The position numbers were made by a program, and so were the translations under genes. A stretch of DNA of 64,000 nt from Clavelina lepadiformis (lineage: Eukaryota; Chordata; Ascidiacea; Aplousobranchia; Clavelinidae), in NCBI RefSeq assembly GCF_947623445.1, contig NC_135244.1:4030001-4094000 (forward strand). Direction: 5' to 3'. How positions within the stretch are numbered: the stretch's first letter is position 1; the number at the start of each line of letters is the position of its first letter. The notes below the pieces were generated by a model that saw only the letters and a list, made by a program, of their open reading frames with translations, ran no database searches and was not told the origin of the DNA. This document shows positions 28,405-40,797 of this stretch, piece after piece.

Positions 28405-31400
28405 TTAGCGTTCAACTTGAACCAGAGCTGGAAAAGTTTTCATCCTGAGACGTTCCACCTCTGCACGCAATACAGCGACCTCCTGTGCTTGCGCTTTTGC
28501 CAAATCAACAAGTTTCCTTCGTTGTACGATGCCACGCAGGCGCTTGTCTGCTGTGTTCTTGGCTCGTTCAGCAGCTGGATTAACAACGCAAGTTAAGCAA
28601 CATTTAGCCGCTACGTACCGGCTAACAGTGAAAACTTTTACTTCTAATTTCAAAAACGCCTTTAGGTGCGAGGGCTGTATTTTAATAAAAGTCATATCAC
28701 ACGCGAATTAAGCGACTTGTATAGCCATAGATCCCACAAAAATTATTCAGTTCAAAGTTGAAAAGAAAGCCAGTACCATTCACTTGTGAGATGTTCTGCC
28801 TCTCCGACACGGAGACATGAAGTTCCTCGAGCACCTTGTCCAGCTCTTTGTTCTCGTGTTCTTTCAGGCGTATGGTGCGAGACAAGTGTGATGCCTGTCA
28901 CACGCAAGTTAAACAGAGTAAGCCAACAGTTAGGTATTCTAAAACATTTTAGCAATAAGTCGTAGCCATTGAAATAACAGCTTTCTGATAATTACCGTGA
29001 CGTCACGTTGTGAAAGATTCTTGTCAAGTTGTTTGTCCTGCATCGCCAGAGTTTGTTCAAGGACTGCCATCTGCTTGGCTTGCTTAGCTGAGTGGTTCTC
29101 TTCGTTGAGAAACTAGAAAACAGCAAAGGTGAGTCTTAAACTTGTTTTGGAAAATCCAAGCTTGTCACCCATCATTTTTGAAAATGTTCGTTATTCGAAT
29201 GGTTGCTCATGGTCTAGTTGACTTTTTATCACAGCAAGTCACACTAGTTGCTACTGATTAGGTCAATAGTGATGGCAAGATTACTGTAAGTCTAGTGATC
29301 TATGCAAGTCAACTAATTTTTGATTTTTAATGTTAAACTAAATGAAACGCGATGATCACACCGCCTGAAGATCTTTGGTGAGTTTGAGCATCTGGATGTG
29401 GCGTGCTCTGTTGTGAAGATCTTCCATCTTCATGATCATTCTCTTCCGCTCCCACTCCAGTTGGTGAATTCCTTTCTTAAAGTCCTTGCTCTCTGTCATG
29501 GCGGCCACCTTGCCTTCGCCAAGAGCCTACAACAGACTCAACTTTATAGAACTTGCCTTTATCAATTTCAGATGTAAAGAAATCTAATCTATTGCAAATA
29601 AAACCAACTTACTGCACCAAAAAAGAAACGATTTTAAAACTTTCAAAGTTTGCACCGAGTTACCTGATACTATTACCGAGAGATATAACTTATAGCAAAA
29701 CATACGGGCTGGTTACGGATAGAAAATACAAAACCAACCCTTATGGTTCCATTTAGGTCCTCCACCACTCCGCGATGTATGAGGATGCTGTCCGAATAAT
29801 CAGGAGTGAAAGTTCCACTCACAACCTCCACCTGGCCCTGTTTGAGGAGGAATTGGACCTCAAGATTGAGCGTGTTTTTCATAAAGTCTTCACATAGCCT
29901 GAACAAGGAGAAATTGAGTGGTTGTTTAGTTCAGAAACTTTCGCTTTATTATGCTGTGACATACTTGGTTTGTTGCTTGATGATGTCATCAATTTCCTGA
30001 CGCAAACTCTCATCTTCGTTAACGCGATGTTGCAAATATTGTGTCATTTCAGCTAACGTCAAAGCGGTTTTCCTGACGCGAATTTCACTTTCCACTTTCG
30101 TACGTCTGGAAAAAAAGATTTTCTCACTTCAGTAAATGCGTCCACGAAATAACATTTACGTGTAACAAACAATACATCTCCATTTTGCACTAGTTATCAA
30201 ATCTGTCAACAAATTGTCCGTTTTATCTACAGGTCATCACCTTGCCACGCAAAGCCTAGTCCAGATGGTTACATCAACACCTTCAGGCATATTTGATTCG
30301 TCGTCCAACTCTGAAAGTCCATTGAGGCTTGTATCGCTTATCACTGACTGCGCTACAGAGCCGCGATCACTCATACCGTATGGGTCAAGACTGCCGGATC
30401 TATCCGCTAGGTTACGCTGTCGTTGTACCCTGGATGAAAGAGCGTTTGTTTTTTTAAGGGCATAGCTGGAAGCCTCTACCCATAGGCAAGTTGAACACCT
30501 TATTTAAAAGTAAAATATCTGATTTCAAGTTTTGTGTAAAGCGAGGGTCAAATGTTGTTGATGTGGTAGGGCATACCGAGGCCTTCTCTTGAAAAGTTTG
30601 TAAAGTTGATCAGCAACTGACAACGGAACATCAGAAAATTCCCGCTTGAAGGCTCTGTCGAGGAGCTTGTCTTCAGCAACCACGTTGTCATAAACCTCTT
30701 GATATTCGTCAACTATTTTACGGATTTCTTCCACTCTTGCAGATGACTGTGCCTTAATATAAAAAAATTTAAAAAAATGCTAGAAAATTTATGTAAAATA
30801 ATAATAATTAATTGATATGAGATAGATTTCAATAAAATTTTCGCAAAGTTGAAACAACATTAAAACAAAGCAAAATCTACATCGCATGCCCACTTATGGT
30901 AGAGTAACTGGAATTAACTAAAAGATTAAGTTATGGATTGTTGTATGAGTAATTGAGTATATTGCTAAAGTGTACCATAGCTTTTGATTTTAGATCATGC
31001 AAGTAGTTAAGCTGCTTTTCATGGACATTAAGCTCATCATTAGTTGTTACAGATGACGTCAACCTCAGTATTTTCAACTCCTCTTGATTGACAACCATTT
31101 CTATTTTAACTTTTCTGCACATGGAAATCAAAATATGATATTGAAAATTCTTTGTTATTCATATGATCAGTATCCAATTTACGATTGCGCACTTAAGTGA
31201 ACAGTTAAGGTAGGGCTGTTACTAAAAATGCTTCTACCTGTTAAAAAGCTGCACAAGCGTCTCATCGAAACTGGCCATTCCATCAATGTTACTCTGCTGC
31301 AATTTCTTTAGCTCATTTTCAAGGTTTTTTCGGTATTTCTCCCTTTCTTCCTGGAGGTCTGATCATATAAATGTTTTAAATATTGTATTAATAAGCAATA

Positions 31401-34400
31401 TTGTTATAAAAAATATTTTAAAGCAAAGCTTTAAATGTTAAGAAGTAACTTTCATCGCTCTTTTCAATTTACCCAAATTTGTGAGCTTTGTTTAACTGAA
31501 GGTGGAACGCTTAACTTTCTTAAAACTATTAACACATGTAGTAAGCAAACAACAATGATTGTAAATATTTAAGTTTACCCTTCAATTTCTTTTCGTATTC
31601 CTTCATTTTCTTTTTCTCTTCTTCACTCCAGTCTTTCTCCAACTTTTCCTCCGCGAAATCAGGAGGAGGAATGTCCTGGTATGAACATGAACTTAAAAAA
31701 CCAGTAACTACAAGCCGCAATTTGTTTTAAAAGTAATTCTTTATTTAGCTGGCTTGTGTTATTGATAAGCAACCAATTAATATTACAGCCTAAAAAAATA
31801 ACAAATATCAATAATAAAATAGTTAACAAACAATGTAAATAAACAACACTTTAAAATATTTATTTAAATGATGATTGACGATGATGGTGAAGAGATGCGT
31901 CATGCCACCTGTTTCAAGATGTCTTCTTTCTTGACTTCCAGCACTCCCCCCATCATGTCACCGAGAGCTCTTTCTCTCTTGTTGTCTCCCTTTGCAGCTG
32001 CCTTTCTCTCATCGTCCAATCTTTCCTGCTCCTCTTTTTCTTTTATTTGCTCCTCACTCAAGACTCTTTCAACGGTGACCTGGAATATAGAATCTTGTGT
32101 GTTTGTGGAAGTAATGGACAAAGTCACCTTTAAATACATCTTTTCTGTGTCTCTTGATGTTCAGGGGTCTCACCTCTGCATTTTTAACTTCGAAAACCTT
32201 CTCAGGCATCTCGTCCTCATCCATACTTGGATCCATGACAGCTTCATCATCCATATCGAGCTCCTGCAATGTTATAACAATTGTTACAGCAAAGCATTAT
32301 GTATAGCAATAGAGAAACTGAGAAAACAGGACTGTAACAAAAGAGCTGATAATAAATCTGTATATTGCCGTTATGAACTACCAACATAATGGGTAGCATA
32401 TTTGTTTAGATTTGAATCAAGTTCCAGATGCAAACCTGCATGATTGCTCGAATCCGGACATTTCTCTCCTTAATCCTCGTGATTTCTTGATCTTTATTCT
32501 TATACACATTTGAAAAAGCTTCATTAAAAGCTTCCTTTATTCTCCTTATGGCATCCTGCAAACAGTAGTTGGTGTATACGTCACTTCAGTGTTTCATAGA
32601 AAGCTTAATATGAGAATATTTGCAATAATAAAAGTAAAACATAAGTAAGTGAAATTATTAATGAACCTGGAACACGAAAGCCTGATGTTCATATTAAACT
32701 ATAATTGCGTGTAGAGAAATGTCACTTGGAAAAAAAAATTTTCTACCTTAACAAGCACGACTTGAGCAATTTTTTCCTCCCTTGTGTGGAGATCAAACTG
32801 GGAGTAGAAGAGTTTGTTATCACCGGAGTATTTTGGTCCGAGACTTCCATGAAGAGAGAGCCCAATTGATGCCGTATCTTCGTCTTCCTCTTCTTCTTCA
32901 CCACCAGTACTTGTCAGGCTTGCACTTGCCTCCACCACAGACTTCCGGACCTAATCAGACCCAAAACTTGTGAACTTGTTACATCAAGATGATTATTTGG
33001 TTGGCTGAAAATTACAATTTCTACGGTCGGTGTATCAAAATTAGAAAAGCTTTAAAATGTTTGAGAAAATTCTTGTATTCAGTGTTGAATTCACACAACA
33101 AAGCACACAGCATTAACAACTGACCACATTTTCTGCAATTTCGATTTTTCTGAGTTGAGTGATCTTCTGGAGTAAGTTTGTCTCTTGCGATAGAATTGGT
33201 CTCAGTGGATAATTGTTTACAGACACACTTGTACTAAATGTTTTGAGGGCACGTCCTGCGGCGAAAACGACAGTATTCAAATCAAATTGCACTGACAAGT
33301 GGCAGACTAAAGTCAGAAATACTGTAATTTGCATCACACTGTCAAGTAATTTCAGCTGAATGTATTTGAAACCACTTTTTTACGATTTGCAAAACTTCAT
33401 TACCTTTTATAACCATGTCATCCCAGCATTCCTTCTTGATTAAAAAAGCAAGATATTTTTGTGCAAGATTTTCAAAATGGATTTCTTCACGGACCTACAA
33501 AACAGATTTTTACCAATGAGTTCAACACAAACTTTTCCAGCCAGTTTCAGGTGGAAGGTTACAAGGCGATGTTAACACACCAATATAATGTCTATGGACG
33601 TATAAAAAGAAGGTTGTTGCTTTACCTCTTCGACTTGCTTATTTTGTTCCACCTGCATCCTCTTTTGTTCATCAGTATCAAGATTATATTCATCGTGTCT
33701 GAGTTGCTCGAGCTCGGGAAGATTTTCATTTGTTTCCATGATGCTAAGAATCTGGTAAGGATGTGATGGTGGTGATGACATGAATAACATTACATTGGAT
33801 TGTCTCCATTGTGTTCATTCCATACTACTTGTACCATCCAACTGAACATGCTGCACTGAGTAAATAAATTACCGTTTTTCTCAGTTCCTTGATGCTCTTT
33901 CTCAACTCGCGCTTAACCTCATCATACTTTGCATTCTCCTCCTTAAGGGCTATTGCCACCTTTGCATCCAACCAAGTACCGTCGGCCGCAGGCGTGGGAG
34001 TGGGCGTCATCGTCACTTCACTTTGGACAACAGAAGCAGCTGAAGGACAGAACACAGATCAACAAATCAAAATTTCATGTGCAAGATTGTCTATCAGTTA
34101 TATGGTCTGATTGTTTTGGTCATTGCCAAACCATATCAAGCAGGCAGCCTGCGAGGGAAAGATTTCGTTCACAGAATAATTTTTCCCGTTTACATTCAAA
34201 TATAATAAAAAGTTTTCCATACGCCTTGCGTCTTGTAAAGCATCCCCAGGTCTTTCATCAGAAGACTCAGCAATAGACGTAGCTAAAAATATAAGATTTG
34301 TGATGCTCTTTTGCTCGGCTGCAATTGATTTCCTGGTTAATTTTGGTATGGTCACCACATTATCAGTACCTCTTCTCCTTGCAGCAATTTGAGCACTCCA

Positions 34401-37400
34401 CTCATCCATGTTAAAAACTGCTTCGCTCTCTGTATCCCAATCACTTCGGAGCTGCATGTTGAGGTTACGAGCAAACTGAAATGAAGAACCAGCTGCCAGT
34501 CGTCCCTTTGACTTGAAACTTTAAAGCAAAAGCATACATAATTGAGACCACTTCTTTCCATGTATTATAACATTCACTTTGGGTAAAGGTAATTTTTGAG
34601 AAAACACAGAGAGGTTAACAACTTTCGGTAACTTACTCGAAATTAAATGCTACAAGTGAAGCATCGTTGGTGCCAACTGATACAATTTGATGTGCTTCAG
34701 GGGAAAGTGCAATTGCCCTTACACCACCATCCATGAAAGAGTGTGCTAGTACAACCACAATGCTATTCTGTGGAAGAGAAAAAGAAAAATCTTTGAAGCC
34801 ATAAGAAGTTTTGTACTGGTCTTATTTCACAAGATAAGGCAGGAGCAAAGTGCAAGTGCCTGTAAACAACGGGTGGAGTAAACTCAAAAGCTTCCTTTAG
34901 TGTAAACAAGAAAGCAGGCTTTACCCACCCAGTTAAGAAGGTCTCTAAATATTATCGATCCATCTGATGAAGCAGATGCAAGCCAACTCCCATGAGACGA
35001 CATAACAAGAACACCACCGTTGAGTTCATGACCCCGATGCACTGATGCTGGTTTGACGACCTCAACTTCCTGTTTCAAAACATTTTGCTCATAAAAGTAC
35101 TTTATATGACAGTGTATCACTACAACAAATTAATTTGTCGTACTAAGACTGAGACCAGTTTTGACTTGTTAAACTTGGTATCGCTGGAAATGTAATTTAG
35201 TAACTTATAGATTAAAAGCTAATACCTCTTCTGATGACGATTTTCTTCCCTGAAAAATCTCAAATCTCAAAAGTTTTTTACTGGTGGCAGACAAAGCAGC
35301 AAGTTCAATTTTCATCTCAAATTTCGTGATGACCGCACAGTCAATTGGCTCAGAAAGCTGATACCTACAGCAATTGATTGAGCCATCTAAAGAAAGTTTA
35401 AAAGTCAATGAGTCGTTCATGAAAAAAAAGCAAAGGCATCCTTCATAAAATCCCTACACAGCTACATTGCACTAAAAATGCCTAATTTTCCAATAACCTT
35501 TAAAATTTTGACGACGACTTTGGAAGTGTTTGTCAGGTTTTGAAATAAGTTCAGATGAAAGTGAAAAAATTACAACTGCATTAGGAGACAAAGCTTCATC
35601 AGTCTCATGAGGCTGACCAACAACAGCGACAACATTAGACTGTGTTGGCTGATGGTGAATAGAGAGATCTTTTACAGCACCGCCACAATCTAAACATAAA
35701 CTTGCTTACTAGCAGAAACTTAAAAACTTTTCTCGCATTTGGCTAAGGAAACACTTCAAAAATGCATACCGACATAACCAATGCAAGCGAATTTCAATGT
35801 GGGTTTGGCATCAATCACAAACACCTCGTTTTCCTCTGCACAAGCTGACAGAAGAAATTTTCCAGTTGGATCATATCTATGACATCGCCATTACTTTTAA
35901 ATGTGTCAGCAAATAACATTTACAACTTAAAACTTTGAAATACCACTTTTCATCGCAATTTTAAAGCATTACTCAAACATAGATAACATTTAAGGTTACA
36001 TTAATTTCATCTTACTTATTTGAAAAATGTTTACCATAAAGAAAAATGTTTAAAATAACTATGAATATCTTTCAGTTTCGAAAGCAAGAAAGTCTAGCAC
36101 TCTTGCAAACCTCAGAAAGTTTACTGGACCATGATGCATTCTAACGCGATCAACTTGGCGCAAGTCGGCTTCTTCGGTGCTCAAACTCGAAAGGTCAACG
36201 TAGCAGATGTGTCCGGTCCAAGTGCCCACAGCAGCAACAGGCGCAGACGGACAGCAAGCGACGGAAGTTATCTGCATAAAATATGTAACACATGCAAAAG
36301 ACAAAACTCGTCATGATTGGTTTTTGCATAAAGTTGGGAAGAATCAACTGCTTTGGTGTAAACTCACCCTGGTACACAAAGAAACATTTGCAACCAGAAA
36401 ACCAGTTTCGCTCTCCCAAACCTGTAGTTCACCTTCTTCCCTGCAAGTCTTTGAAACACAGAAATTATACAGAATTATTTTCACTATTGTTCAATCATTA
36501 TTGTTATTTGTGAACAATATAATATCAAATCAGCAGCCAGCTTACCACGCAAAATTTCCCTCCAGTGGAATAGCTTACTCCTACAAATTGTCCTGTTTTC
36601 GTCGATGCAACGGTTGTTCCCTGTTGCTTAACAGTGTTGAAGCGATGAATAGATCCATCGGCGGAGCCGTACACAAGCTCAACAAATACTCCAGGTGAGA
36701 AGCTTATAAAGTTGATTGGATGAGAACCTTTCCATATCTAGTTAAATACGTTTTATTTTGAGACTGAAGTGCTTTGATTTTATGCAGCGTTTTACATACA
36801 GTTTGCATGTAATTTTTTTAAAACGTTTTGTTTTCGATGAAGTTTTCATGCTCAATTATCTAAACTCTCACGTCATTAATTTTGATTCCATTATTATCAA
36901 CCCGTATCGTTCTTAAGCAGCCATCCACCCCCCCAGCAATTAATCCCTGAGAGTTCAATGCAATGCTACTGAACATGCCTGGTTCCATATCTCCCTCTAA
37001 GAGTTGATCTAGATTAAATTGATTAAATAAAATTAATTTAAGAAAACAAAATAAAACATGTAGAACCTCAATCATTTACAGTTAATGAAACGCAAACAGT
37101 ACATAACATCAATAACATGAAGAGGGGGCTCGAAAAAAAAACTCTAAAAATCTGCTCACCAGACACTCCTCCAAGCAACAGAGATGGATGGCCATTGTCT
37201 CCGTTGACACGAAACAGTTGTCCATCAGTACAACCGATGTAAACATCACTCCGACTTGACCAGCATTGCGATGTTGGAGTGACTCGAGCATGACGAAGCT
37301 CCGGGGCCTAACCAATCGGAAATAAAAAATGTGATGCCATGACACTCAATGCAAAGTTAACAAGTTAAAATTGTTCGGATATGCTAATAATGATGCCAAC

Positions 37401-39017
37401 TTGTATAAATACTTTCTTGCTCATTTCATAGTGAAGAACCAGTTGAAATTATGTTTTGGTCACTTACAACAAATTCAGTTGCTTTTTCTCCCGTAAGTCC
37501 AGCTGTAGTCGAGGCAGGGAGACTAACATTAAACCCCAAACGTGTTCCTGTTCTGGACAAAGGAGTATCATCAGTTTCTTCAAGAATGATACCATCAGAT
37601 GTAGGTAAGGGCACCTTCCTGAAATTGTAAAATGATTTTAATGTAGCAGAAACTATACATACCAATGTGAAAACCATAAAACATAAGGATATAAACTAAT
37701 AAGTATTTTAATTGGGTTCTAACATGATATTTTTTAATTGTTTCATCCACCCCTGCTGATATATATTTCCAAGTCCGAGCTTTCGTTTAAACTGACTTAC
37801 TTTCCTTTCAAAGTTGCTATGTTATTGCATTCTTGTATAGACCATAATGTTACTTTGTTGGGTCCCATTAATGAGATTTGATGCTGATTAAGTGGGTTAA
37901 ACAAAAGTGATGAAATTGAATCTTCTGATAAAAGCTAAAAAGATGAATGTTTGTTGAAAAATCATAGTAAGCATAAACCTGCCAAGAAGAGCAACTTTCA
38001 TACAAAATTATAACACTAAAGTCACATGTATGATGACAATAAAAATAGCATTTAAACCGAACAACTAGGCTATATTAAAAACTGCAATGTCATACTTTTT
38101 CACTGCATTTTAGTTTTCCAGTGGTCCACTCCCAAACATATATGGAAAAATCTGGAATTCCTGAACATGCCGCAATGTATGATCCAGAAATGGAAAAGGC
38201 AATCTGAGAATATTCAAGGTTTGCGCCACCTGCAACAGTTCACGGATTAAAATACGTAACTGTGAGTACATTGATGTTTTTTATGACTTTTTACATGAAA
38301 TTTAAAACTTAAGAAATTTAATTGATTACTTCCACTACTTAGATTCAGAATGAAATATGGCCGAATATTCGGGTTTTCAAACTGCATCATTTTTAACCAT
38401 TAATGTTGCATCTGCTACATGCTACGCTACAACTTATCTCTAATTCACTAAAATATATCACCTGTTTATTCTGCAGGGTAAACTATTTTAAGGGTGTTAT
38501 GTGATAATTTGGGTTTTGCAATTTCTAATAAAATTGTGGCAATCTATGTAATTACTATACCTTCAAGTACACAAGCAACCTCAAATGATGGATATCGGCA
38601 AACAAAAATACGAGGATTCAATCCAGACTCGGCAACAGCAAATAAACCATGGGTTGGTGATGTAGCAATTTTTGTTATGCCATTTCCAGGACTTTTAAAA
38701 ACATTTTCACTTCCACTTATGACGTCAATAAATTTAATGACATTTCCACAAGCGTAGCAAATGTTTTCAGGGTCAATGTGTGATACTTGGTCTCCTTTAT
38801 AACCCTGAGCCCAGCTGTAATAATAGCTTGTGTTAGTGAACGATAGCTTAGCTGATTATGCATTTAAGACATTGAAGAAAGAATACAGTCTTACGGTACT
38901 TAGCCAGTTAGTCTGTAGTCTATAGGCCTAAACCACTAGTTTTAAACCAGTCCTACTGTCCTGTACGCTCTACGGTACCGGTACTTACCCCAGAACAAAT
39001 GACCCGTAGTGTTCCAT
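28405..39017 (-). CDS. CFAP43: Cilia- and flagella-associated protein 43 (CFAP43/WDR96 orthologue), complete
   Basis: CFAP43 with CFAP44 forms the tether/tetherhead linking inner-arm dynein to axonemal doublets; loss causes sperm flagellum defects in mammals. Exons in transcript order, 35 in all: 39017-38989, 38814-38561, 38229-38096, 37934-37801, 37618-37468, 37307-37160, 37008-36872, 36737-36546, 36448-36368, 36271-36111, 35876-35770, 35689-35498, 35386-35226, 35069-34929, 34767-34637, 34518-34370, 34039-33873, 33751-33626, 33494-33404, 33255-33125, 32950-32747, 32555-32436, 32263-32174, 32079-31909, 31675-31579, 31358-31238, 31114-30976, 30746-30577, 30429-30241, 30105-29965, 29898-29739, 29526-29362, 29112-28996, 28894-28777, 28574-28405. 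All have GT/AG borders and matching phases; the sum is 1,662 codons plus stop, close to the roughly 1,665 residues of the human protein. The N-terminal half is WD40-like ('SDVYIGCTDGQLFRVNGDNG'); the second half is coiled coil ('DKLLDRAFKREFSDVP', 'GDMMGGVLEVKKEDIL', 'VERLRMKTFPALVQ'). The name rests on remembered family motifs. Confidence 0.93.
34223..34282 (-). other. Candidate cassette exon in CFAP43 (60 nt)
   Basis: In the intron between exons ending at 34,370 and starting at 34,039 lies a 60-base open segment with a good acceptor (...TATATTTTTAG) and a GTATGG donor. It is phase 1 on both sides, so it can be included or skipped without changing the frame. It would add 20 acidic residues (about 'TSIAESSDERPGDALQDAR'). 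Confidence 0.4.
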
Positions 39018-40797
39018 AGTAGTAATTTAATAGCTTATTTCATTACATAAACCTAATTTCAGTAGCTGATAAATAACACGTTTTTATTTCAAAAACTTGG
39101 AACCTGTTTGTTTGTATTATCTCAAAAAGTCGGGCTATTAGCCGTACTTGTCTGATGACTGGGACCACAAACATCATTTTGCAAACTAGCGGTCAGTTGC
39201 TTGGAAACAAACTTTCGTCACAAGGTAGAGATTTATATTGCCATAAACATCAAAAGAGTACAGTTTTGCGCACCATTAAAAACATTTTGAGTACATAACC
39301 ACAAGTTTGCTTCTGCAAAGTTACAATGCATCGTTCTTTTTGAAAGATTTGTTCTACTTCTCCGAGAAAAATAAATTACGCAAATGTCTTGTTTTGACGG
39401 AATAATGTTTCCGCCGAGTAGAATTTTAGAAAGTGTTCCGTTTGGTTTTGACGAGCTAACAAGATTAAAATCTGTTAGTGATAAGTATGGAATGACCGTA
39501 TGACGACATATGGTTAGAACTGGTTAATTCAACTCTCTTTAACTGAAAATAAATTTATAACCTGCATTTCACAGTACAAAGATATGTCCAAAGCGAACCG
39601 TACGCGAAAGAATATCATGCGTTTCCTCTTGTTTACGTTTAGGATTAAATTATTTATCCGTGTGAGAATTCTGTGAAATGAATTATATTGACCAGCAAGA
39701 CTTAATTTAAACCGATTTGCGATGTATTCTAACGCAACAATGTTATAAATTGCTTGGATAGCTGTGACGTGAGGGTTTGGGAATAATATAGTTTCGTGGC
39801 GATAAGCGTCACCATTTGGACATTTTACTTTAAGTTTGCGTTTTGCTTAATTTACATTCCTTTGTTGATTACTTTCCTATATATGTACCCTTGCATTTTC
39901 AGCTTTGTTCAGTACCTTACTTTACGTTACGTTTATCAGTTTGCAAATAAAGTTTTATCAGTTATTATTCCTCGGCAAAGATGCGTCCTTAAGAGGTAAA
40001 CCCAGTTGTAGCCTACTTCCCGAGAGGAACATGCAACTTTATAAGGAGTCAGGTGAAGTCATCATCATCTAACATTCCTTTTGGGCCCAGTTTGAACGCG
40101 ATTTTTTTTTATTTGCTTGTTCTCTTTTGAAATAACCAAATTAAACTTAGAAGAAATCTTCCAACTAAAAAATACAGTAGCCTACTAGACCTATAGATAC
40201 TACCACCATATTTGTCTTTAATTTTGCTTGCTTGCTGATTTAATGTTGTAAATAGCAAAGTATAGTGCCATTGAAGTAACTTAGGTTACCAGGAGGCTCA
40301 TGCACACAATTTTTTATAAAACTAAATATAGCACATAGACCTATCCCGTTGGCGTACAACTCGCAACTTGAAGTGAAACAGCCAAAACAATTTTACTCGT
40401 ATGAGTAAGCATGACGTCAGACATAGCCTATGCAAAAATAAACAAACAACAAGTCTATAACTAAGAGAAAAGAAAATAGTGATTTATTTATTAAATCAAT
40501 TTCAACATGTTCACAACGACCAATTCAAAATAAGAAGTTTTTTTTCATAATCATATATTTTGGAATAAGCCTATGCTATAGTTACAATACCAACGCTTTT
40601 ATCTACTGAGAAATTAGATCTTTATGGGAGCTCAAACCATCGGGTTTAACTGCATAGGGTGCAGTATTTATAGTTGCTTTCCAACGTTTTATTTTGCAAA
40701 AGTGTTTTAAAGAATTTGATCTACTCGTAGTAGCCAAAGTTTCAAATATGAGAAGCACAGCCGAGGTATAGGCTAACAGGCATGCGCTGATATTAGC
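39018..40797. other. Intergenic between CFAP43 and the LU gene pair
   Basis: It holds the CFAP43 promoter/5' UTR side and the 3' UTR of the first LU gene. No additional exon is recognised; the 67-codon plus frame at 39,796 is hydrophobic AT-rich noise. Confidence 0.45.
40483..40492 (-). terminator. Candidate poly(A) signals of LU gene 1
   Basis: Two overlapping AATAAA hexamers on the minus strand, about 305 bases downstream of the stop at 40,798. Confidence 0.45.

Noticed and set aside
34098-34369. Read-through of CFAP43 exon 16 into the following intron
   Set aside because: A GT donor at phase 1 joins perfectly to the 34,039 acceptor, and the total then matches the expected CFAP43 length. 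Only the 60-base piece 34,223-34,282 is kept as an optional exon.
39796-39999. 67-codon hydrophobic plus-strand frame
   Set aside because: AT-rich Phe/Tyr/Ile/Leu composition typical of chance frames; no start context, splice partners or homologue.
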